Part shown: piece by piece, positions 53,828 through 61,168 of the stretch | How positions within the stretch are numbered: position 1 is the stretch's first letter | How the letters are laid out: the number at the start of each line of letters is the position of its first letter | Source: Segetibacter koreensis DSM 18137 | GTDB lineage: Bacteria > Bacteroidota > Bacteroidia > Chitinophagales > Chitinophagaceae | Length of the DNA stretch: 64,000 nt | NCBI RefSeq assembly: GCF_000374045.1 | Contig: NZ_KB893348.1 | Span: 1 to 64,000 of the forward strand | Direction of reading: 5' to 3' | Made by a program: the position numbers and the translations under genes | Notes under the pieces: generated by a model | What the model saw: the letters and a program-made list of their open reading frames with translations, nothing else | What the model was told of the DNA's origin: nothing | The model's database searches: none

Positions 53828-54026
53828 TTAGTAAGATGATTTTTGTAAAGTAACAGCATTGGTATGATGAAATCTTTCAGCTAAAAGTAAATGTTTTACT
53901 TTTACCCCGAACCTTTTTAAAACTCATCGGTTCAGTGCTTCTTTATTAAATATATTTCCATTGTATTAATAGTATAACAGTCAGTATTTTACATTGTATC
54001 ATTAAATACCGATCAGAATTTATAAA

Positions 54027-54893
54027 ATGAAAATCGCGGCCGTTGTAATACTTTATCACCCTCCGGAAACAGTAATTTCAAATATCAATTCTTATTATAA
54101 TTATGTTGATAAAGTTTTTGTATTTGACAATACTGAAACAGAACCAATTTTTAAAGAACAATTATTAAAGTTAGCAAAGGTTGAATATTATTCTAATGGC
54201 CGAAATGAAGGAATCGCCAAAAGGCTAAATAAAGGCGCAGCTAAAGCAATAGAGCAACAATTTGATTGGATTCTTACAATGGACCAGGATTCCGTATTTG
54301 CTGAGAATGCGATAAACAACTATATGAACTGTTTTTATCATTATAAGAACAAAGAAAATACAGCAATGTTTGGAACAAGGTATAGCAGAATTAAAAATGA
54401 ATCTTCGCCCCTTTGTAAAGCAACAGAAATACACGAACTAATAACGTCGGGAACTTTAGTAAACCTGGAAGCATTTGAAAAAATCGGGTGTTTTGATGAG
54501 GCTCTTTTTATAGATTCTGTGGATCACGATTACTGCATTCGTGCTAAATTAAATGGCTTTTCTATTATAGAATTTTCAAACATTTTTACGTTGCAAGAAG
54601 TTGGAAAAGAGGTATATACTTCATCAATTAAAACGCTTTTTTTATATAAAAAGAAAAAAGCGATTCACTCCCCGCTGCGATGTTATTATATGTTTAGAAA
54701 TTTACTTTATCTGGAAAGGAAGTTTAAAGGACAAAAAGCAGATCTGCTGAAGAGCGTACGGTCTACAGTAATTGACCAGATCAAGGCTTGCATTTTTTAT
54801 GGACGAGATACAATAAAAATATTTAAATACTTGATAATTGCTTACCACGATTTTAAAGAAAGGAAAATGGGAAAGATTGATAGGGAGCTATAA
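54027..54893 (+). CDS. family 2 glycosyltransferase (rhamnosyltransferase-like)
   Basis: 288 residues, the same length as the enzyme at 24747-25613 and with the same motif chain: AAVVILYHPPETVISNI, VFVFDNTE, RNEGIAKRLN, WILTMDQDS, TSGTLVNL, SVDHDYCIRAK. It is therefore a divergent paralogue and probably adds a similar sugar. The end is Lys-rich. ATG start. It diverges from the gene at 52940-53827 across 199 bp, and the next GT2 gene lies 39 bp downstream. Confidence 0.9.
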   Translation: MKIAAVVILYHPPETVISNINSYYNYVDKVFVFDNTETEPIFKEQLLKLAKVEYYSNGRNEGIAKRLNKGAAKAIEQQFDWILTMDQDSVFAENAINNYMNCFYHYKNKENTAMFGTRYSRIKNESSPLCKATEIHELITSGTLVNLEAFEKIGCFDEALFIDSVDHDYCIRAKLNGFSIIEFSNIFTLQEVGKEVYTSSIKTLFLYKKKKAIHSPLRCYYMFRNLLYLERKFKGQKADLLKSVRSTVIDQIKACIFYGRDTIKIFKYLIIAYHDFKERKMGKIDREL

Positions 54894-54932
54894 CTTAGGC
54901 AGTTTCGAAAAAATAAAAAAAATTATTTGAAG

Positions 54933-55874
54933 ATGACAGTATCAGTGGTAATGTGCACTTACAACGGCGCTTTATATATTAAAGACCAAATACTTTCTAT
55001 ACTTGCGCAGACACATCCTGTTACTGAGCTATTGGTATTTGATGACGCATCTACTGACAATACTGTCGAGATAATAAAAGAAATAGCATTAAAAACTCCT
55101 TCTGTAAAATTATCTGTAAATAATCAAAATATAGGTTTTATTAAAAATTTTGAACAGGCTATAAAGGCTGCTAAGGGAGATGTTATTGCAATATCTGACC
55201 AGGATGATTTATGGGTTGATACAAAAATTGAAAAGATGATTAAAGCTTGGAAAAAAGAATCCACTTTAATTTATTGTAACTCCATTATTTTCACTGACAG
55301 GCCACCCTTGCATCCTAAAAGAAACAAAAACTTCAGGTATTTTGAGGGAACCGATGCGCGAAAAATTTTTATGGTGAACACTGTAAGCGGCCATGCGATG
55401 CTCATAAAAAGACAGTTACTTGACCTGATATTTCCTTTTGCTGAAGGAGTAATGTACGACTGGTGGATCGCTGTAGTAGCGGCGTATAACGGAGGAGTTC
55501 AACACTTCGATGAAATACTGGTTTTTCAAAGAAGTCATGCAAGAAATATTACTGTAAGTTCTCACAGAGAACTTAGTATAGAAGAAGAACGCAATGCTTA
55601 TAAGAAATTTTTAATTATTCAATGCCAGAAATTTGCATCAGCCCCTAATATTCCTGCTACTCACAAAGCATTTTTAGAGGAGTTTACCAGTTTAACACGG
55701 GAAAGCCTCATTAAAAAATTTCACCGGCAATTATTTCTTTTTATTCTAAAGAACCGGCTGCTGCTTTTTAATTATAAAAGAAAAAGAATTAGCATCTTTT
55801 CGCACATAAAACATAGTTATATAAGAGCCTTTAATGCAAAATGGAAGGAAAATACTAATGAAGTTTTATTCTGA
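54933..55874 (+). CDS. family 2 glycosyltransferase
   Basis: About 313 residues, GT-A fold: SVVMCTYNGALYIKDQILSI, LLVFDDASTDNT, NIGFIKNFEQA, ISDQDDLWVDTKI and a DWWIAVVAAY acceptor motif. It mirrors the enzyme at 22598-23569. I take the ATG at 54933 (MTVSVVMCTYNG), six bases inside the TTG of the longest frame. The C-terminal 80 residues are basic and aromatic. With the gene upstream it forms a short operon, separate from the main polysaccharide locus. Confidence 0.9.
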   Translation: MTVSVVMCTYNGALYIKDQILSILAQTHPVTELLVFDDASTDNTVEIIKEIALKTPSVKLSVNNQNIGFIKNFEQAIKAAKGDVIAISDQDDLWVDTKIEKMIKAWKKESTLIYCNSIIFTDRPPLHPKRNKNFRYFEGTDARKIFMVNTVSGHAMLIKRQLLDLIFPFAEGVMYDWWIAVVAAYNGGVQHFDEILVFQRSHARNITVSSHRELSIEEERNAYKKFLIIQCQKFASAPNIPATHKAFLEEFTSLTRESLIKKFHRQLFLFILKNRLLLFNYKRKRISIFSHIKHSYIRAFNAKWKENTNEVLF

Positions 55875-55905
55875 AAAAGTGATCTTATTCTTTTAAATTT
55901 TAGCC

Positions 55906-56787
55906 CTATTCATAAAGGCGGTTACGATATTCTTCTTTAAATTCATATTTCCACCGCTTGTGACTCCATAAATAATTTGCGGGTCTTTTACGAATGCACG
56001 CTTCAATATAAGCTGCATATTTTTTTGTGCTTTCTCCACGTTCCAGGTCACGTGGACTAGTAGTGAAAAGTTGAAATTGAACGTTGTAATAACCTCTTTT
56101 CACTTTATAAAAATTTGCAAATACAATCGCAGTATTATTAATTCTGGCGCTTTTTTCAGGACCGGTAATAAAAGGAGTTTTTCTACCCAAAAATGAAACC
56201 CAATAACTATTAGTAAAGTTTCCAGGATTTTGGTCTGCCATTAATGCAAGGGCATATCGATTTTTTGCCAGTTGGTGAAACCTCGTTTTGAACTCATAGG
56301 TTGAAACCAATATACCTTTGTACCGGCTTCGCATTTTCAATATTATTTTATCAAAAGCTTTATTTGAAACAGGCGCATATACACCTATAAGAGGATATGG
56401 AGAATTTCTTGCTATTCCCCAATTCATGTATTCCCAATTAAAAAAGTGTCCCGAATGCAGTTGTATGTTTTGGCCGGTCGAATATAAGTCAGAAAGCACT
56501 TCAAAATTTCCTGTTAGCCTTTTTGAAAATTCTTTATCAGAAACAGATAAAAACTTAATGGTCTCAATAAATGTATCAAGAAAACTATGATAAAATTGTT
56601 TTGCAATAGCAACCCTTTCCTGCTCCGTCTTTTCAGGAAATGCTATCAACAGGTTATTCATTACTACCTCTCTCCGATAACCAATTATATAATACACTAA
56701 CAGATAAACTCCGTCGCTTAAAAGGTATAAAACTTTCCAGGGAAGTAAAGAAAACGTGTATAATAAACCGTATAACAGGTAGTACAT
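55906..56787 (-). CDS. lysophospholipid/lipid A acyltransferase family protein (LpxL-like)
   Basis: 293 residues. One membrane helix at the start (LLYTFSLLPWKVLYLLSDGVYLLVYYI). The acyltransferase motif is LHSGHFFNWE (HxxxxE; His and Glu both present), followed by a MADQNPGN segment and the end LWSHKRWKYEF, all as in LpxL/HtrB enzymes. It should add a late acyl chain to lipid A or a related lipid (ornithine lipids are possible). ATG start; it converges with the GT2 gene at 54933, stop to stop about 30 bp apart. Confidence 0.9.
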   Translation of the reverse strand: MYYLLYGLLYTFSLLPWKVLYLLSDGVYLLVYYIIGYRREVVMNNLLIAFPEKTEQERVAIAKQFYHSFLDTFIETIKFLSVSDKEFSKRLTGNFEVLSDLYSTGQNIQLHSGHFFNWEYMNWGIARNSPYPLIGVYAPVSNKAFDKIILKMRSRYKGILVSTYEFKTRFHQLAKNRYALALMADQNPGNFTNSYWVSFLGRKTPFITGPEKSARINNTAIVFANFYKVKRGYYNVQFQLFTTSPRDLERGESTKKYAAYIEACIRKRPANYLWSHKRWKYEFKEEYRNRLYE

Positions 56788-56830
56788 TCAGAAAGAATAA
56801 GAATTACAGGAATTACTAAAAAGGAGAAAC

Positions 56831-57076
56831 CTATTCAACCTGTGAATTGTTTTCCTTCTCATTTTTCCACCACTTGTACCCAATAAAACCAACAATGGCA
56901 AAAGGAGTAAGCATTAGGTATATGATGCCGGAATTTAGTGAACGGGCGGATTTTTCGCCAAGTTGAGCAGCAGTTTTAGTACAAATAGAGCATTGCGCAT
57001 TAACAGCAGTAACAGTTGCCGCAGAAATCAATATTACAAGCAATAGTATTCTACTCCATCTTTTCATAAAAAACAT
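56831..57076 (-). CDS. small membrane protein with CxxC motif
   Basis: 81 residues. A signal or anchor helix at about 8-25 is followed by AQCSICTKTAAQLGEKSARSL, a CxxC pair just outside the membrane, then a second helix (IIYLMLTPFAIVGFIGYKW) and a short charged tail. CxxC next to the membrane suggests a redox or metal role, but no function is known to me. ATG at 57076 or, nine bases in, at 57067; an exact TAACTTTG element ends 7 bp before the first. It precedes the LpxL-like gene by 43 bp and probably shares its transcript. Confidence 0.75.
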   Translation of the reverse strand: MFFMKRWSRILLLVILISAATVTAVNAQCSICTKTAAQLGEKSARSLNSGIIYLMLTPFAIVGFIGYKWWKNEKENNSQVE

Positions 57077-57083
57077 TTCAACG

Positions 57084-57091
57084 CAAAGTTA
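57084..57091 (-). promoter_or_regulatory. -7 promoter element of the small CxxC protein gene
   Basis: TAACTTTG on the minus strand, exact match to TAnnTTTG, with 7 bp (CGTTGAA) to the ATG at 57076. Confidence 0.55.
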
Positions 57092-57237
57092 GAATTAAAA
57101 CGGTTTTAAAAAAGTTATAGTTTATGTGAATAAAAAGTACAATTATTAAGTTTCTTCTGCTATTTCCTCACATTAAATCAGTGTTTAATCTTATAGATAA
57201 TTAATGATTGTAGCAGCTTTTGCTTCTATCTTCAATA

Positions 57238-57939
57238 TTACAAATCTCCCAGCTGTGGCCTTATAATTATATCTTCTACCACTGCGCCGTCTGACAACTG
57301 GATACATGCAAAAATCATTTTTGCAATATCATTTGCCTCTATGATACGGCTGGGGTCAATGTCCGATTCTTCCCAGCTTGATGTATAGGTAGCACCTGGT
57401 AAGACAGCGGTAACTTTAATTCCGAAGGGTTTCATTTCCTCTCTTAAATGCTTGGTAAATCCGTACAATGCAAATTTACTTATGCCGTACGACCCCACAT
57501 CTGCCATAGGTTTAAAAGAAGCAATAGAGCAAATATTAAAAATATGTCCCCGCTTTCTTTCAATCATTAACGGAAGCAAAGAACGTGTGAGGTGATAGGC
57601 ACAATTAAGATTGACATCCAACATTTTTTGCAGCGTACCTTCTTCTTCGTTATAAATCTTACCAGGAATAAAATAACCGGCATTGTTAACTAAAACATCA
57701 GGTGAGAAACCACAATCCAATATCCACTTAGCAAAGTTTTTAACCTGGTTAACATTACCAATGTCGGCACCTTTAGTTTCAACAGATATTGAAGGAAACC
57801 GTTCAGAAAAGCTTTTCTTCAGCTTTTCTAAGTCATTTTCTGAACGGGCACAAACAACAAGATTAAAGCCAGCCTCAGCGAACCTTTCTGCAATTGCCCG
57901 ACCCATTCCTTTGGTAGCTCCGGTAATTATAACATTCAT
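57238..57939 (-). CDS. short-chain dehydrogenase/reductase
   Basis: About 233 residues, classical SDR. The cofactor loop is VIITGATKGMGRAIAERF, the structural motif LVNNAGYF, the catalytic Ser in ICSIASF and the YxxxK pair in YGISKFALYG. The Arg after the second strand (CARSEN) favours NADP(H). The substrate is unknown. I choose the ATG at 57939 (MNVIITGATKG); the GTG at 57966 would lie only 2 bp from the exact TAGATTTG promoter element, before the expected transcription start. It diverges from the HAD gene. Confidence 0.9.
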   Translation of the reverse strand: MNVIITGATKGMGRAIAERFAEAGFNLVVCARSENDLEKLKKSFSERFPSISVETKGADIGNVNQVKNFAKWILDCGFSPDVLVNNAGYFIPGKIYNEEEGTLQKMLDVNLNCAYHLTRSLLPLMIERKRGHIFNICSIASFKPMADVGSYGISKFALYGFTKHLREEMKPFGIKVTAVLPGATYTSSWEESDIDPSRIIEANDIAKMIFACIQLSDGAVVEDIIIRPQLGDL

Positions 57940-57967
57940 TTTTTCTGTATTTAAAGTAGATTGCACG

Positions 57968-57975
57968 CAAATCTA
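57968..57975 (-). promoter_or_regulatory. -7 promoter element of the SDR gene
   Basis: TAGATTTG on the minus strand, exact match to TAnnTTTG, 28 bp before the chosen ATG at 57939; it rules against the GTG at 57966. Confidence 0.5.
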
Positions 57976-58002
57976 AGAAAACAGAACTCGAATCTGCATT
58001 GA

Positions 58003-58698
58003 ATGACTTATCAGCATCTTTTTTTCGACCTCGATCACACTTTATGGGATTTTGAAACAAATTCGAAAGAAACTATTCGCGAAATATTTTCAGCAAATCG
58101 CCTTCATGAAACCGTAACTCCTGATTTTGATTTTTTCTTTGAAAAGTATTCATACCACAACAAAAGATTGTGGCACAGGTACAATCACGGCTTTATAAAG
58201 CAGGACGAGTTAAAATGGAAACGTATGTGGCACACGTTGCTTGAATATAAAATTGGCGATGAAATGCTCGCAAAAAAGCTAAGCGGAGAATATTTGCAGA
58301 TTTTGCCGTCTAAAAAGGCACTTTTTCCATACACGAGAGAGATTCTCAGTTACCTTACAAACAAACAATATAAACTTCACCTTATTACTAATGGTTTTGA
58401 GGAAGTACAGTGGCGCAAGTTGGATAATGCGGAAATAGCTCATTATTTTTCCTCTGTCACTACATCTGAGACTGCGTGTTGCCTAAAACCCCATAAAGAA
58501 ATATTTGACTTTGCCATCGGTAAAGCCGATTGCTGCTACCAGGAAAGTATTATGATTGGCGACAATTTAGATGCTGATATACTTGGAGCAATGAATGCGG
58601 GTATGGACACCATATTTGTAAACCATATAAATGAAGAAACTACGCTACAACCAACGCATATCATCTACCATTTACAAGAACTGGAAGAAATTTTCTAA
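58003..58698 (+). CDS. YjjG-type HAD nucleotidase
   Basis: 231 residues, HAD superfamily. Motif I is FFDLDHTLWDF with the nucleophile Asp and acid/base Asp, motif II is LITNGF, motif III Lys in CLKPHKEIFDFA and motif IV GDNLDADILGAMNAGM. The FDLDHTLWDF form marks the YjjG/YfnB group, which removes phosphate from non-canonical pyrimidine nucleotides and so keeps the pool clean. A helical cap lies at about 15-80. ATG start, 64 bp from the divergent SDR ATG. Confidence 0.9.
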   Translation: MTYQHLFFDLDHTLWDFETNSKETIREIFSANRLHETVTPDFDFFFEKYSYHNKRLWHRYNHGFIKQDELKWKRMWHTLLEYKIGDEMLAKKLSGEYLQILPSKKALFPYTREILSYLTNKQYKLHLITNGFEEVQWRKLDNAEIAHYFSSVTTSETACCLKPHKEIFDFAIGKADCCYQESIMIGDNLDADILGAMNAGMDTIFVNHINEETTLQPTHIIYHLQELEEIF

Positions 58699-58852
58699 CG
58701 CTTCAACTGCATCATTCCTTTAGAATCCTGCTGAAGTAACACTAATAGAATTTCGGTCGAGTTGCATCTTTTTTGCAGCAACAAGAAGATTAGCGTTGTT
58801 TATTTTGTTATGTTGAAGTCTCTTCACTTGCCTGCACTTTTTCACCTTCCTC

Positions 58853-61168
58853 TTAGAAAGGCAAACCTATAGCTATGTTATAAACAATGTTCTGTTTTCT
58901 CCAGGCACTGTTACCAAAGTCAATCTGGTTAATAACATTTCGCTGGCCCGGGGGCAGATATGGTTTACGTAAGGGGATAGCGACATCCAAACGTAGAAGT
59001 AATATTGTTAGATCTATTCGTAAACCTAGCCCCGCATCTATTGCAAGTTGCTTTAAAAAGTTTTTGCTAAACTTAGCCCCTGGCTGATTTGGATCTTCGT
59101 TGTACAACCAAACATTACCTGCATCTACAAATACGGCTCCGTTTAAAATGCTAACGAGTTTTGCCCTGTATTCGGTATTGAATTCAAATTTTAAATCACC
59201 CGTAATATCAGGCAAAATACCTGTACTATCTGCAGTACGTTGACCGCCACCATAAGTTCCCGGCCCGACTGACCTACTTCTAAAGCCTCTTAAGCTATTA
59301 CTTCCACCTGCAAAATATTGTTTAACAAAAGGAAGAATGGTTGAGTTACCATAAGGTATGCCTACACCAAGAATCACACGATTGGCCCATTGATCATTTT
59401 GACCCACTTTTACGTAATACCTTGTATCGAATTCAGTCTTAACGTACTGGGAGAAAGGAGTACCGAATAATTTTACTGTTTTTCCTTGTTTAGCATCCGC
59501 TCCACTAATCAGCCCTGCGATATTTCCCGAGAGATCAATCAAACCATTAAAGTAAAGGCCTCCCGCATTTTTCTCCCGGTTTACTAACTGGTTATAGTTG
59601 AAATTATAGTTAGATCCAATTATGAACTGTTTAGCAACAGTGCGTTTCAGGGTAGGATATTTTGCAAGATACTTAGTGAAAGAATCTGTAACATTAAGCG
59701 ATTGAACATAATTTACTACAATCGGGTTGAACGTGTGCTCTTTTCGTGCACTTTCTTTCCAGGTATATCCAAATTGTCCTCTGTAAGAATTTAAAGTATA
59801 TAACTTCTGACGCTGCAGTATGTCGTACCCAAATTGAATATTCGTTCTCGGAACAAAGGAACCTTCGGTATTTAGCTGGAAAAAGGGAATTAAAAATCGT
59901 GGAAAAGTAAGATTTGCTTCTGCTCCATACCGGAATGTATTGTAACCGCTAAACTGACCGCTATATTGAACTTCAAAACCTCCATATGCGTTTATGGTTA
60001 ACAACTCTGCTCCCCTGAATGCATTGCGGTTTCTCCATCTCACGGTTACCTCCGACCCATTGACGTTATTTGATTTTGAAAGTCCCCCAATTTCTGCACT
60101 TAAAGATTTTTTTGGTAAAGGAGTTAGGTAATAGTAAGTATTTAGTTTAAAAGAATCTGCGATAGGTTCGAAACGGTTTTTTACGAATTTAAATGTGCCT
60201 AAATTAATAAGCCTGTTAATTGTAAGATTATGCTCTGTCCGGTTATATAATTCACCTGATTCAAACCGCATCATTTGTTCAAAAACGAGTGGCTTAAAAG
60301 TTTTCTTTCTGTCTATTACATAATAGCCTTTGTAAAATACCGAGTCGGGCTTTAAGGTATCTCTGGCTGCAGAATTTAAATTATAATTTGAATAAATATA
60401 AATATCATTGATAGTATATGCATGCATGCTTTCGGTCGGCACATCAGGCTTTAGATTTACATACAAATTAGCAAGGTCACTTCCATTTGTACTGTCTACA
60501 GCAACAATGAGATGATCGGGACTAAAATAATAAAAACCCTGTTCTTTTAAAGCTGCATCAATCCTTAATCTTTCGCCTTTAACTACATCAAGACTAAAAG
60601 GGTCTCCTTTTTTTAATATCGATTTTGACGCTATGGCACGAATTGCCTCGCTTATCGCGCTGCTGTCTTTAGGGAAAGAAACTTCATTTATTTTGTATTG
60701 AACTCCGGCGTTAGCTACGTAATGCGCACTTGCCTTTTTATTTTTTACTGTAGTGTCTCCTATTGTTTTTGCATGGAAAAAACCTTTATTTTCAAGAGTA
60801 TTTGTCAACACCTGAACATTTTTGTTGACGTTGACTCGGCTTAACAGAACAGGCGGCTCGCCTGTTTTTCTAAGAAACCTATTAATAAAATTATTCTTCT
60901 TGCCCGCCATATTGTAGATGAGTAACTTAAAGGGAATACCTAAAATTCTTGAATTAGGTTTAGGACGGATAAGACCCTGCAAATCAGTTTTGAGAACTTT
61001 ATTTTGTTTTCTGCTTGCTTTAGAATTTTCAAGTTTCAAAGATGCGCCAGTATACAAGGCATCGTTTGCAGGAACCTTCTTTGTAGCACTGCATCCCCCT
61101 GATGAAACAATGATTACAGCAGCAACAAATAAATAAATGAGAGTAAGGCAATTTTTTTTAATTTCCAT
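58853..61168 (-). CDS. tamL: TamL, BamA/TamA-family outer-membrane lipoprotein
   Basis: 771 residues. It is the lipidated Bacteroidota form of TamA. A lipoprotein signal ends at the lipobox SSGGC with Cys26. POTRA domains fill about 60-370, with NTLENKGFFHAKT and AALKEQGFYYFSPD as typical strands. The 16-strand barrel follows from about 385, including the RGF loop motif in GGSNSLRGFRSRSVGPG and a terminal Phe. With TamB it helps insert or transport outer-membrane proteins or lipids. Its ATG lies inside the end of tamB (11-bp overlap), so the two are translated as a unit. Confidence 0.92.
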   Translation of the reverse strand: MEIKKNCLTLIYLFVAAVIIVSSGGCSATKKVPANDALYTGASLKLENSKASRKQNKVLKTDLQGLIRPKPNSRILGIPFKLLIYNMAGKKNNFINRFLRKTGEPPVLLSRVNVNKNVQVLTNTLENKGFFHAKTIGDTTVKNKKASAHYVANAGVQYKINEVSFPKDSSAISEAIRAIASKSILKKGDPFSLDVVKGERLRIDAALKEQGFYYFSPDHLIVAVDSTNGSDLANLYVNLKPDVPTESMHAYTINDIYIYSNYNLNSAARDTLKPDSVFYKGYYVIDRKKTFKPLVFEQMMRFESGELYNRTEHNLTINRLINLGTFKFVKNRFEPIADSFKLNTYYYLTPLPKKSLSAEIGGLSKSNNVNGSEVTVRWRNRNAFRGAELLTINAYGGFEVQYSGQFSGYNTFRYGAEANLTFPRFLIPFFQLNTEGSFVPRTNIQFGYDILQRQKLYTLNSYRGQFGYTWKESARKEHTFNPIVVNYVQSLNVTDSFTKYLAKYPTLKRTVAKQFIIGSNYNFNYNQLVNREKNAGGLYFNGLIDLSGNIAGLISGADAKQGKTVKLFGTPFSQYVKTEFDTRYYVKVGQNDQWANRVILGVGIPYGNSTILPFVKQYFAGGSNSLRGFRSRSVGPGTYGGGQRTADSTGILPDITGDLKFEFNTEYRAKLVSILNGAVFVDAGNVWLYNEDPNQPGAKFSKNFLKQLAIDAGLGLRIDLTILLLRLDVAIPLRKPYLPPGQRNVINQIDFGNSAWRKQNIVYNIAIGLPF

